Origin: Atherix ibis
Taxonomy: Eukaryota > Arthropoda > Insecta > Diptera > Athericidae
Direction of reading: 5' to 3'
Assembly (NCBI GenBank): GCA_958298945.1
Contig: OY282610.1
Coordinates: forward strand, 35,905,667 to 35,969,666
Length of the DNA: 64,000 nucleotides
Shown piece by piece: positions 36,640 to 47,789 of the stretch. Made by a program: the position numbers and the translations under genes. Numbering within the stretch: the stretch's first letter is position 1; every line of letters starts with the position of its first letter. The notes beneath the pieces are model-generated. The model saw only the letters and a program-made list of their open reading frames with translations. It was not told where the DNA came from and searched no databases.

Positions 36640-37660
36640 AAGAAATCCATTATTTTTGCATTAAATTGGAGGTTTTATTTAGCATAGATAGAATGATACG
36701 ATTTATGTCAAATATGCACCATTTTGTTCGATAACTTGTTGCCATTTTGGAGGTAATTTCATAATGCCTCTCTCATAGAAACCTCGTCCCTATTGGCGAA
36801 AAAACTGGGACAGTTGATTTTCACAATCTTCTCTTGAGGCGAATTCTTCACCTGCAAAATCATTCATCATAGACAGGAAAAGGTGGATGCATAAGAACAT
36901 CCCAACCAAGGTCCCGGAACTTCTGGCGAGTCACTATCGATGTATGCGGCCTGGCGTTGTCCTGATGGAACACAATTCCTCTCCTATTGGCCAAAGCTGG
37001 CCGCTTCTGGGCGATTGCTTCTTTCAGACGGTCCAATTGTTGACAGTTTAGGTCCGAATTAAGAGTTCGGCCGTAGGGGAGCAGCTCATAGTAGATGATT
37101 CCCTGCCAGTCCCACCAAACACACAGCAAAACCTTCCTGGCTGTCAATCCTGGCTTGACCACCGTTTGCGCCGGGTGACCGCGATTTGACCACGACCGTT
37201 GTCGCTTGACGTTGTCGTAAGTGAGCCACTTTTCATCACCAGTAACCATCCACTTCAGAAATGGATCGATATTGTTGCGATTCAGCAGCGATTCGCAGAT
37301 GGAAATTCGGTCCATGAGGTTTTTTTGCGATAACTCGTGCGGCACCCATACATCGAGCTTCTTTTTGTATCCAGCCTTATTTAAGTCGTTCCAAACGGTT
37401 TTTTGTGCAATGTTTAGCTCCATTCGGCGATTTCTATTATTTTATCGACATTTTCGACAATTGGCCTTCCAGAGCGTGGTGCATCTTTGACATCAAAATT
37501 ACCGAAATTGAATCGACGAAACCAAAATTGCGCATGATTGGCTGTTACAGTATCAGGACCATAAACACTATTCACATTTTCAGCTGCTTTGCTTGCGTTT
37601 TCGCATTTATCGAAGAAAAACTGTAAAATATGGCGTATTTTCTCTTTGTTGGTGTCCATC
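36640..37660 (-). pseudogene. Mariner transposase pseudogene lacking the third catalytic Asp
   Basis: Minus-strand gene starting with MDTNKEKIRHILQFFF at 37659. A helix-turn-helix core follows (NHAQFWFRRFNFGNFDVKDA), then a frameshift with a short deletion near 37415-37440. NIAQKTVWNDLNKAGYKKKL, WVPHELSQKN, MVTGDEKW (first catalytic Asp, near 37240) and FHQDNARPHTSIVTRQKF (second, near 36940) come next. After HPPF (about 36884) the reading runs straight into the sequence that should follow HLF, so the SPDLAPSD block and third Asp are deleted. The 3' part, including SQFFANRD- and QNGAYL-like pieces, continues out of frame to about 36700. Length otherwise fits the 345-residue family. I could not pair the terminal repeats. 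Confidence 0.9.
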
Positions 37661-37905
37661 TTTGACGCGTGCTAAAAAAATACTGAGTCAAGTAATCACA
37701 AAACTGTATCAGAAGCTTTTTTAGTAAAAAATCTTATCTTTCTAACGCCATCTAGTGCAACCCGATCGGGAGATACGGACTCCTAAAGCCATCTATTGGC
37801 AAAATAATAGATTACATTTTACTATACCTTATATTTACTATGAATCAATTTTGTCCAAAATTTTTCAATAGAAATAAAAATAATTTCAAATTATTATTTT
37901 CAAGA
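37661..37905. other. Mariner 5' flank and short spacer
   Basis: It probably includes the 5' untranslated part of the neighbouring mariner, but no clean terminal repeat was paired. Nothing else was recognised. Confidence 0.4.
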
Positions 37906-37909
37906 TTCA

Positions 37910-38290
37910 AAGAACCTTTGACAGGCGGGAGTTTGGTCAAGACTTGCTGATTTAAAGAACTCCAGGTGGCGCCGCATTTTGGAAGTTTGACAGTTCTAGC
38001 ATGTTTTTGACACCCTGGCTTACCTTGTTTTCTGGGACTATAAATTGCATCGCAGTAGACTTTTCAAGCGGGATTTTTCTCATTCATGGGGATTAAGTGT
38101 ACAATTCACCGCAGCCAATAGCTTTATAAAGCTTAATTTTATCTGTAACCAAAAGCTCTCTGTTATATAGGCTCCAAAATTGTCCATGTTGGTGTCCTTT
38201 ATTCTGCCTTCATTTATGTATATCTCACGAATTTTCACCGTCCGCTCAAGCTTCATAATTGTTTTTTTCGTACAGCTCTTTCTGATCAAT
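37910..38290 (-). pseudogene. Non-LTR element C-terminal fragment (LGHVxRM type)
   Basis: One minus-strand frame reads HLIPMNEKNPA, a stop, KVYCDAIYSPRKQGKPGCQK and then KLPKCGATWSSLNQQVL. This matches the GHVxRMxxxxPARxV then GxRxRGRPxxRWxDQ then NWRxxAxDR tail found at the C-terminus of LAYADDIDII-type non-LTR polymerases. Pieces upstream (38150-38290) are frameshifted. It probably belongs to the same family as 16.56-17.06 kb. Confidence 0.6.
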
Positions 38291-39700
38291 ACAAATTATT
38301 ATAAATATTTAAATTTGTTGTTATTAATTTAAAGGAAATATTTAAAAAAAATTATGAAAAATATAATTTTTGAATCATTTTTATGACAGAAATTTGATCA
38401 AATTTAAAATGAAGAAAATAAAGACTATTTTTTAAGGATATTTTTTTAAAATTTCTTTTTATAACTAACTAATTATTTGAAAAATATAACAAAAATAAAT
38501 ATAAATGTGCATATTATTTATAATAAATATAATAAAAATGTATAAATGTGCACTTTGTTTTTATGAAAAATTAATGTTGCCAAGTAACTTGCTGATAGAG
38601 TATTTTTATTATCTAATTTCTTTACATTTTTTTGGCAGTAATAAAATGAAAGTAAATTTTCAAAAGAGTTTTTCAAAAACATTCCGTCATATTACAATAT
38701 ATTAGAAGATCTATCATGAAATAATCAATCATATAAAATTCCGAGCCAAATGTATCTTATACGATTAATAATTCACTGAAGTTTTCCGCGTATATTCAAG
38801 TCGTTATTCTTGTATCTTTAAGGTATTGGATTTTGTTTAGATTCTTTGCAATATTATCTAGTCCTGTTCAGTCATGTGCACTGGTTTGAATTTGGTCCGG
38901 CGATTTTTACCAAGATCAGATTTGGAAATCATAGCATTTTATGATGTTACGATTTAGGAATTGCCTAGTATTGACCCATTTTTGGAATAAACTTTTCCAA
39001 TAATGCCAGTCCAGTTTGTCCTTTCGATGGAGGTTGCCTGCTTTCTAAATTACACTATATTTAGGTGCCTTATCCTTGCAGACTTGTGTAAAGTTTTCTT
39101 TGAAAAGATATTACTATCTTATGGTTAGGATTTTTATGATGATTTCTTTTTCATCTCTTAATTTTTCTACATTTTTCTTATAACATTTTCGTTGTTCAAT
39201 ACGAAAGAAAAAACTTTTTATAAATACGCCCTCTTCTGTACACGATACCTTTTTCTAAGGATTCTCTCAACTAATAGTGATTAAAGTATTTTGTTAAAGA
39301 AGATAAGGAAAAAATAATTTTTTTTTTATTATTAATAAAAAAAAAGTTGAAATTGATTGTGTAAAGGTGCTCTTTCAATAATAGCCTTTTTCGAATTGAA
39401 AATTGAATAAAAATTATGTATTTTCGTATTGTTTGAAATAAATTAATTTCAGTAGAATTTCTTCCAAAAGTTCAATTTTGTTCGTAATTCTTACGAATTA
39501 AGAATTTCTCCTATTGTAGGGATTTTTTTTTGTTGCAAAGATAAGAAAGTAATTTGAAATATTTTTACTACATTTCAACGAAGGATAAGAACTATAATTG
39601 GCGAAGTTAAAGGCTTTTATGGATATTTTTCTGTATTAGTAAATACATTTTTTAATTTTATAATCAGCATCTGAGACATGTTTATTTTAAGAGAATATCT
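38291..39700. other. AT-rich spacer, no gene seen
   Basis: No recognisable coding motif. A slightly less AT-rich patch at 38760-39070 has no open frame of note. Confidence 0.45.
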
Positions 39701-39704
39701 CTCT

Positions 39705-40450
39705 AAAGTCCAATGACTGTTTATGGGGAAGGTCAATAAGGAAAGTTTAAAAACTACGAAAACTTTTTATAACGAGAAAGGCTCAAACCAGGAAGAAAGA
39801 AAATTTAGATTGAAGGAATTCAATTCTTGCGGAATTTTAAGGATTACTAGAAATCTTAAATTTTAATATTGTATGTCCAGGTTGGTTTTAAAATTGTATT
39901 GCAATTTAAAATTTGGTTCTTTAGTGTAAATTTTATCAATTGTGTAGGAGTTAAAGTTTAAGTTTTTTTTTAATATCGTGTGATGAGTTATAAATGAGTC
40001 TGGCATACTATATTTGTTGTTTGGTGCCTTTTTCACAAAGGGTGAAGATAGCACAAATACTCTTCTGCTCATTTTCCTTCACTGTTTATCTTTCTTATAA
40101 GCCAGTATTATAATTATCTAGTAGCTATTTGAGTGAGATGTTAAAATTGTGGTATTATTTGGAAAAGTAGCTATTATAATGTTTGGATTAGTTGAGATAC
40201 TAAATGTATAACTATTATGAGGAAGTAAACTTAGCATACTGGTCTAAGGAACACCTGATATAAAAAGGATTATTTCTGAGAATTCAGTATTTACTGTTAT
40301 TGGGAATTAATTTATGGAAAGGTGCATTTGTAGTATAAGGCGGAAAAGATGCTCTGAAGTTTTTAGATTGTCAGAAATGTTTGATTTGTCTTAGACATGG
40401 TATCTTTCGTTAGTGTCTTGAAGGATAAGCATGCGAAGTTTTCTCTTTCA
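39705..40450 (-). pseudogene. Decayed jockey-type reverse transcriptase copy
   Basis: The minus strand reads FISGVP, a stop, TSMLSLLPHN near 40230-40275 (GVPQGSxLSPLLFN block), YNTILKPTWTYNIK near 39860-39905 (YNTxxKPxWTYG block) and RIEFLQSK near 39810-39830 (RIQxLQSK block). FLVIKSF-like sequence follows at 39750-39780. Order and spacing match the jockey copies at 40.6-42.0 kb and 44.3-45.6 kb, with many gaps and stops. Confidence 0.6.
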
Positions 40451-40599
40451 AAAATTGACAGTTAAATAATATTTTGGGGAATTCTGTTTTTTTCTTTTAA
40501 TTTTTAATTGACTTTTTTTTCACATTAAAAATTATTTATAGTCAAATAAAAATTTTATTAATTTGAAATTTTTCTTAAACTTTTCATTAACTATGAAAG

Positions 40600-42030
40600 T
40601 TTTTTTTTTTTTAAATATTTATAGTAAACATCTATTGGCATTTCTACAAGTAATGGAAATTTGATTCCTCTAGAAAATCTCTAGGCCATTGTGTCTTAAG
40701 TCTCCGATAAGTGTTTCCGATAAGGGCAGTACAGGACAATTCTTTAACAAATGGATTATGATGATAGGATAAACGGAAGTGACATTTTTTGATAGCGGGA
40801 AATGTACAGGTCCTGAAGAAAGGGAACATTTAGATTACGATGTATTACGGTGTTACGAACATAAAAGAGGCTATCAACAATTTTACGGAGGATCTTGGAT
40901 TGTAAGGCCTGGACGCGATAGGAATTGGAACGTTTCGTTGAATCGCAAAGTTCAAGTCCATATGTCCAAATTGGTTTAATAATTGTATTGTATATTAAAA
41001 GTAGTCGAACGTTTATCCAGTAGTCTAAGAAGTTGTAGGTAACGTCTAGTGGCTTCAAGTTTTTTTAGTACTAGCAAGTTGGTTCCATGTTAATCTGTTG
41101 TATATGTAAAGTCCCAAATAACGTACTTTATTATATTACGGTATCATATTGCTATTAAGGTATAAAGGGGTAGTGTGAAAGTAAGGTGAGCACTTTTTTG
41201 TTCATTTACCCTCCACTCTTCATCTCTCAAAACAGGATTGAAAGTTGTGGATATGGGATTGTGAATTGTTGGAAACTATGTCAGGATTTTTATGGGTAGC
41301 AAGTATTGCCGTATTATCTGCATAAGTAGCAATGATAGTATAAGGATCAAATGGAATGTCATGGGTATAAATATGATAAAAAATGGGACCAATAATACTA
41401 GAAGCTTTTTAATAGTAGCTTTTCGAAAATCTTACCAAGAATTGGTAAAAGGCTGGTAGGTCTATAATGGGTTTATTTGATTTAGGAATTATTTTAACGG
41501 CAGTAAATTTCAAGAGTAAGGAAAAATATAGGTTGTGCGCAAGGATACCATTGAAAATGTATGTAATTGAAACTACAACTTTTCGGGAAATTTGATTCAA
41601 AATGAGAGTTGTTATTAGATCATAACCGTGAGCTTTTTTATTGGGAGGGCGCAAAATAGCAGATCTAATTTCCGAGGGCCTAAAATTTATGGGATAAAGA
41701 CTTCGTAGCAATTGGGAACATAAGTTCTTCGATAATTTGGTTAGTATGAGATTTGTCTTCTATATCGTCATGTGGAGGAATAGTATTTACCAAATATTTA
41801 GTGCCCAGTTACTGTCATTTTGTTTCAGTGGGTGTGATATTCTTTTGTACGAGAGCATTTGTCTATTGGGATATTGTCATTAAGCGATCTTTTATAAATT
41901 TTATGCCTTTCATTATAGTGCCTTTTAATTAACATATTCAGTTCACGTTGTAGTCAGTTAAGTTTTTGTTTGTAGCTAGGCATTCGTAAGCGTTGCCATT
42001 GCGTTCTTATTTTTCTTTTTTTTTTTGTCA
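40600..42030 (-). pseudogene. Jockey-type ORF2 copy with the polymerase core deleted
   Basis: In minus-strand order: RELNMLIKRHYNERHKIYKR (about 41900-41960, region before the polymerase), PSEIRSAILRPPNKKAHGYD (about 41610-41675, matching the NKKAPGxD block), KFTAVKIIPKSNKP (about 41475-41520), then a jump at about 41400 directly to GPIFYHIYTHDIPFDPYT and YADNTAI (41320-41400). RRYLQLLRLLDKRS, YNTIIKPIWTYGLEL, QSKILRKIVDSLFYVRNTVI and a final YRRLKTQWPRDFLE (about 40650-40690) complete it. About 120 residues, including palm motif A (FDRVWH), are missing at the jump. A T-run near 40600 probably marks the poly-A tail. Confidence 0.85.
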
Positions 42031-43875
42031 ATTAATGTACGTATTTAAGTTGGTAAATTTTGTTGTTGTGGTTTTTAAAATGTTTAAAAAGAACTGATTA
42101 TGTTTTATATTTATGCTTTAATTAAGTGAATTTTTATTTGATTGAGACATATTAGGCTTACGAGAAAAATATGGGAATAATTAACAGAAGAGCTTTTGTA
42201 AGCTTTTAAAAAAAAATTATTATCTTCGGAAAAGTTGTAATAATTTTGATCAAGATTAAGGATTACTAGCCCAAAAAAAAATAAAAATTTCAATGTGAAT
42301 TAATTTTCAAAAAATCGATTATTTGATAAAAAATATTATCACAATTATAAAAGTAAGTAATTGTAGTCTTGAGAATATAAAATGTGGTATCAAAAATAAA
42401 AAAAATAATTTTATATACATTTTTCCTGCACCCCATATGAATCTGACCAATTTGGTTACCAATTTCAATATATCTATAATATGTAGTAGTCTACTTCCTT
42501 ATAGTAGATCTTATATTTCTAACTTATGAGTTCGTGTAGCTTAATCAAATGCCATAAATTAATAGGGTGGGAAAATTTTGCCATAGGTCAAATTCGAATC
42601 ATTCTTTCTGTATAATGTTTTGGGTTGTTTTCTCATAATTAATACTTGCAATAATAATAATAACACCAGTAAAAATAATAATAATAATAATATTCTCAAG
42701 TTTCACATAATCAAGTTTACAGAAATGTATACATGAACGCCCACATTATATATATATACAAATATACAAACACACACAATTACATCCTATTCTATTGGTG
42801 AAGAACATATACATGTCGGTACAAAAATGTGCTTAATAAGCCAAAGAAATATGTTCAATTGGCGTACATTCAAAGAAAATTGATCATCATCTGCATGAAT
42901 GGTTATTTATTATGTCCACAAAACTTATACAGAGACTAGCCCCAATTTTGGGGATTTGGAAAGAATGTCCACGTATGCATATAGTTTATGGGAAAACAAA
43001 AAAACAAATTTTCTTCCACAAATAGTTAATGCTGAATTCATTCCTTTTTAAATATGATTAGAGTTGGTTTATGATTGCCTCCTTTCAACCAAAATTAGAT
43101 ATACTACATACTAATAGTAAGTGGGTGTAAAGATACACATAGTCTCATAAGTCCTTTTGGCTATATCTTTTCCCTCAATTATTTGATGAAGTTTCATTGT
43201 CTTAGATAAAAATTATTTCTTTATTGGACTCATTAAGGTTTATTTATTATACAGTAATGACAACTGTTTACGATTAGTTCGTGGATAATTACTTACATTA
43301 GAAGAAATATTCCAATTTAATTGGTAAGAATTTATAGGCGATCTTTTTTTTTCTACCTTAAAAAAGGACATTCATCATTTACAACCATTCACCTTTACAT
43401 AATAAAAAAAAAGGAAACAATGTATTTTTCAATATGTATTCAAATTAGAAAAAAAAACTATCTTAAAAAAATTTCTAAAAATATCTTAAAATATAAGAGC
43501 TGTATAACACATGTAAATTATTTTCTGATAGAATTTAGAGTATTTGAAAATAAAATATTTCACATATTTTTTCTTTTAGAAAAATTACTAATATTTTAAA
43601 AATTATTTTAAATTTTCTAATTAAAAGATTTTCTGTTAGAAAATTTTAATATAAATAATCTCATATAATTTTTAATCTAAAAAAGTTAATTTTTTCCAAG
43701 CTCTACTAGTATTGAAACTTTTTAACAGTAACGTTCTTCAAAATTTTTAGTTCATATACTAAAGATAAGGAAAATTCAAAGTTTTCATTTTTTTTAAATT
43801 AATTATTATGGAATATTAGTAAATTTTTTTGCTATTTTTTGTCTACAAATATATTATTTTATAAGAAGTAGATGT
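42031..43875. other. AT-rich spacer with microsatellites
   Basis: No gene was recognised. It holds the AAT-rich and CA/TA-rich simple repeats at about 42640-42785, listed separately. Confidence 0.5.
42640..42785. repeat. AAT microsatellite with nearby TA/CA tracts
   Basis: AATAATAAT runs are interrupted by ACACCAGT; about 50 bp later come TATATATA and ACACACAC tracts. Confidence 0.8.
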
Positions 43876-43879
43876 TTTA

Positions 43880-44303
43880 ATAGGGACACGTTGAAGGGCG
43901 AGTATGATGAAGGAGTAAACACCCATCGATGTTTTTCTGCCTGCCTGTTAAGACGTCGTTGGGTGTTTATTGCGAGAGTAGTTAAGGATAGCTATATAGC
44001 AAGAGAATTATAATAATTGCTTAAAAGAGCATGAAATATTTTGTAACGGGTTATAAAAGGAACATTTAACAATATTACGCACATAATATGGGCCATTGAC
44101 GATTTTACGTAGAATTCTAAAAAGTAGCGATTAGATACGGAGGGAGATGGATTGCTTTGCCAAATCTCTAAGTTAAAGTTTGTACGTCCAGATTGGCTTC
44201 GGTTCTGTATTGTAAAGTAGCAATTTACGGTCGTGTCTTTTACGTTTTATATGGACGTTCTATGTTAATCGGTTGTGAATATTTTCATTTAAGGCTATGG
44301 AAT
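43880..44303 (-). pseudogene. Older jockey copy, C-terminal part, left of an insertion
   Basis: The minus strand reads (K)PIWTYKL then ILRKIVNGPYYVRNIV near 44060-44110, and QRRLNRQ near 43930, the end of a jockey ORF2. Its upstream half resumes at 45727-45840. The two halves were separated by the plus-strand jockey insertion at 44304-45713. Confidence 0.75.
44291..44303. repeat. Target site duplication, left copy
   Basis: AAGGCTATGGAAT, identical to 45714-45726, directly flanks the plus-strand jockey insertion. Confidence 0.9.
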
Positions 44304-45578
44304 TTCCCTAAAAGAGCAGTAGTTTTCCTTGCCACAATATATAACTCCTTTGTTAGAACAACACATTTCCCAATCCTCTGCAAATTTGCCATCATTAAAA
44401 TGATCCCTAAGCCCAATAAACCAATAAACCGCCCCACTTCCTACAGGCCAATAAGTCTCCTTCCACTACTCTCAAAAATCTTTGCAAAAATCCTCCTTCG
44501 CCACTTACATCCTTCGCCGCTTATTTGGTTTCCGCGCCGAGCACTCCACTACCCAGCAGTGTCATCGAGTTGGCGATTTCATTGCATCCTCTTTAGAAAG
44601 AAAAAAGAGTACTGTCCCGGTGTGTTTCTTGATATAAGTCAAGCTTTTGGTAGAGTTTGGCACCCGTGTCTACTCTGGAAACTCAAGAGGTTCCTTCCTT
44701 CAACCTATTTCCTAGTCCTAAGATCATTCCTTTCCAACCGACACTTCCAAGTAAATGAATACAACGAACTCTCCAATATCTCTCCGATATTGGCTGGGGT
44801 TCCTCAGGGTAGCATACTTGGACCCATCTTCTACAACATTTACACATCCGATATCCCAATTTGCCCTATTACCTTCTTTGCTATATACGCCGATGATACG
44901 GCCTGCCTTTAATCTAGCGAAAATCCCCAACATGCTTCCGAAACTCTCCAAATCCAAATCCAAACCCTCCAGAACTGGTTTACTAGAGGGAGAATAAAAG
45001 TCAATGAACGTAAATCTACCCAGGTAACTTTCATTTTCCGTCGTGAGTCATGCCCTCCCATATACCTTAATGGCGGTGCCATACCTCAACACACCGAAGC
45101 TCGGTACCTAGGACTGTACTTAGACAAACGCTTGCCATGGAACCCACATACAAGACTTAAAAGACAAGAACTAAGAAGACGTTACCTAAAACTACTTCGA
45201 CTTCTAGACAAACGTTCCAAACTTACTATAGACAGCAAAGTACTGATATACAATACCTCACTGAAACCCATAAGGACATACGGACTATAACTCTGGGGAT
45301 CTACTAAGCCTTCTAATTCCCGTCGAATCCAATCCCTTCAATCAAAAATACTCCGTACAATTGTCGATGCCCCCTTTTATGTTCGCAATACTGTTATTCA
45401 TCGTGATCTTAAAGGCCCATTTGTTTTTAACGTGGCTGTATCTCGTTATAAAAAGTTTCGTTCCCGTGTCCTCAATCATAATAATCCTCTTGTTCAAGAA
45501 CTATCCTCCATTTCCTTCCCTAGATATACCCATCGAAGACTTAAGCGTCACTGGTCGCGTGATTTACTAAAATACTGA
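44304..45578 (+). pseudogene. Jockey-type ORF2 reverse transcriptase, recent copy
   Basis: Reverse transcriptase that copies the element's RNA at the nicked target. Motifs in order: FAIIKMIPKPNKP (about 44385-44425), SYRPISLLP (about 44440), VFLDISQAFGRVWHP (motif A, about 44620-44665), AGVPQGSILGPIFYNIYT (about 44795-44850), YADDT (catalytic box, about 44885-44900), FTRGRIKVNERKSTQVTF (about 44975-45030), RYLGLYLDKRLPWNPH (about 45100-45150), QSKILRTIVDAPFYVRNTVI (about 45340-45400) and RRLKRHWSRDLLKY then TGA (45530-45579). One frame covers nearly everything, with in-frame TAA after DDTACL (about 44911) and after RTYGL (about 45288). Around 44513-44610 two compensating shifts change the local reading. 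The open frame's apparent first 37 codons are antisense of the older jockey copy. Confidence 0.9.
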
Positions 45579-45713
45579 GGCCTAACCGAAACACACACTA
45601 GCAGGAGGAACTTCATTGGATGTTTACTCCCAACAACCTATCAAGCTAATTAATACTATTGCTCAAATTTGCTTATTACTATGTTGTAGTAATTACCTGT
45701 AAAAATAAAAAAA
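44304..45713 (+). mobile_element. 5'-truncated jockey-type retrotransposon with 13-bp target duplication
   Basis: The insertion begins inside the polymerase gene and ends in an A-rich tail (AAAAATAAAAAAAAA), both typical of target-primed reverse transcription. Perfect 13-bp duplications lie at 44291-44303 and 45714-45726. It is the least decayed non-LTR copy in the window. Confidence 0.9.
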
Positions 45714-45726
45714 AAGGCTATGGAAT
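45714..45726. repeat. Target site duplication, right copy
   Basis: AAGGCTATGGAAT, identical to 44291-44303, immediately follows the A-rich tail. Confidence 0.9.
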
Positions 45727-45840
45727 AGAAGAAATATTGCCATTTAAGCCTATAGAAGGATATGGTTCTTGCCGAAGCGTGAAAGTATTCTAACATGAAC
45801 GCATTTTTGTTCATTCACTTTCACTTTACCAAAGCAACTC
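45727..45840 (-). pseudogene. Older jockey copy, segment right of the insertion
   Basis: The minus strand reads KVKVNEQKCVHVRILS then LNGNISSIP, matching the (R)IKVNERKSTQVTF..YLNGGAIPQ region of the younger copy. It joins the 43880-44303 part once the insertion and one target duplication are set aside. Confidence 0.7.
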
Positions 45841-46600
45841 GTTCCCGCACCTCAACAGAGAAGTGCATACGACCGAGAATATTGCCGCCGTTACTGAAAA
45901 TGTCAGTGATCATCCATCAACATCAACTTGTCATCGTTCTCAGGAATTGAACATTTCTCGCACTTCTCTGTTGAGAATTTTGCGCACAGACCTCGGTATG
46001 AAAGCTTACAAAGTTCAATTAGTCCAACAACTAAAGCCGCATGACCATCCGATGCCTTTTCGGTTTGCCCAATGGGCTCAAGATCAATTGGCCGAAGATG
46101 AGCATTTTTACCGAAAAATCATCTTTTCGGATGAGGCCCATTTACACCTCGGTGGGTATGTCAACAAACAAAATTGTCGCATCTGGGGCTCAGAAAATCC
46201 ATAATACGTCACCATGGAAAAGCCGATGCATCCAGAACGAGTCACGGTTTGGTGCGGATTTTGGACTGGAGGCATCATTGGCCCGTTTTTCTTCGAAATG
46301 GTGAGCGCTATCGTGGCATGCTCAACGAATTTTTGTTTCCAAAAGTTGAAGAGAATGGCATGGACGACTTTTGGTTTCAACAGGATGGTGCCACTTGCCA
46401 CACAGCCAACGTAACAATCCAACTTTTGTTCACTGCTTTCGAAAATCGAATAATCATCCGAAATTCTGATGTCAATTGGCCGCCTCGGAGCTGTGATTTG
46501 AGCCCGTTGGATTATTTTCTGTAGGGAGCCGTTAAGGATTAATGTTACGCAGGCCATCCAGAGACAATTGAACCCTTGAAACACTTTAATTTTTTTTTGT
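45841..46600 (+). pseudogene. DD41D-type mariner-family transposase fragment, second lineage
   Basis: Plus-strand pieces: TTENIAAVTENVSDHPS (45863-45915), RSQELNISRTSLLRILRTDL (about 45935-45990), KIIFSDEAHLHLGGYVNKQN (46117-46175, first catalytic Asp), FWFQQDGATCHTA (46370-46405, second) and PPRSCDLSPLDYFL (46480-46520, third). I count 41 residues between the second and third Asp, as in the 8.3-9.4 kb copy. Lesions: a TAA after SENP (46202), a frameshift near 46300-46310 at the same place as in the other copy, and a TAG after DYFL. Wording differs at many positions from the first copy, so the two come from separate lineages. Both ends are truncated; no terminal repeats were found. Confidence 0.85.
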
Positions 46601-47780
46601 TTATGAATTTTAATATAAAAACATTTTCTTTTCTAATTTTCGTTTAACTTTATTAAAGCTTATTTTATAAATGGTATGAAAAAACGTCAAAATAACGTTA
46701 TGCTCAAATTCAAATTAGTATAAAACTTAAAATATATAATTTTCTACTTTCATATATTTATAAATAAGATATTTCTTTAGTTTATAAATTTATCTACTCG
46801 TCTTATAACAAACCCCTAAGAAAAAAGTTCAATCGGTTTTTTTTGCTTCTGCATTGAACTTTTTGCAAAAATGGTATCATTTTAGATGGTAAAAAAAATT
46901 AGAATAAACTTATAACAAAAAGTAAACATACCTTTTACCTCCTGAGAAATAAACGATTTTTGCTAAGTTACAAAACTAAATAAGGACAAAATATTACTCC
47001 TACAATAAACAGAATAACAAATAATGAATAGATTCACCTTCACTGTCAGCAAATTGACTTATTCATGTCATCATTTTTACTAGCATTGCATACTGTTGTA
47101 CTCGTACTTTGAATTTTCTTACTTTTACCTAAAAGATTTTTATCCCCTAAAAAAGTTTCGTATTTTTAGCTGGCTCTATATTTTATTTAGACAGGTGTGT
47201 TTGCTTAAAAAAAGAAATCCTAAACTTTGAAATTGTATTTTTGCTTGCTTATATTGGTATAATAAAATTGTGTACGGTGAATTTTGGAATTCAATTTGAA
47301 CCTTTTTTTTATTCAGGATAGTTTCTTTTCTTTTTTTTCTCTACTAAAAGTATACCAATTTTACATATATTTGTATGAAAATAAAGAAAATTAATTACCA
47401 AAAAAAAAATCTCTCAGAAATTTAATTTAAAGTTTACATTACGTAAAGTACTTATTTGAAAATTTTATTTTTATTTAATATCCTTTTTTTCATACAGATT
47501 TAGTCTTATATTTTGACTTTATTATTAAATTACTTACGTTTTAGTACTGGTTTTTGCGAAGATTGTTGTATTCTTTTTGTGTTTTTTTTTTAAATTAAAA
47601 TTATATCGATTTGTAAATAATAAGAATATATTTCTGGGTACGATACTACCTTAAGGAATTGATTGGTTTTTTTCCTTTCAAGATCAAATACAGGAGAATT
47701 TATGTAGATCATTATTTTTACAGCACTTTCAGATCTAAATATTACCTCAAAATAAATAATGCTAATGTAAAAATCTAATC
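46601..47780. other. AT-rich spacer, no gene seen
   Basis: Nothing was recognised apart from a possible extreme edge of the degenerate array near 47650-47780. Confidence 0.5.
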
Positions 47781-47789
47781 TGGAATTAT

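Noticed and set aside
42580..42600. TTCGAATC-like string resembling part of a tRNA B box.
   Set aside because: No matching A box, acceptor stem or cloverleaf pairing is present around it.
44193..44303. Possible N-terminal extension of the plus-strand jockey polymerase.
   Set aside because: This part lies outside the target duplication and is antisense to the older jockey copy, so it is not part of the inserted element.
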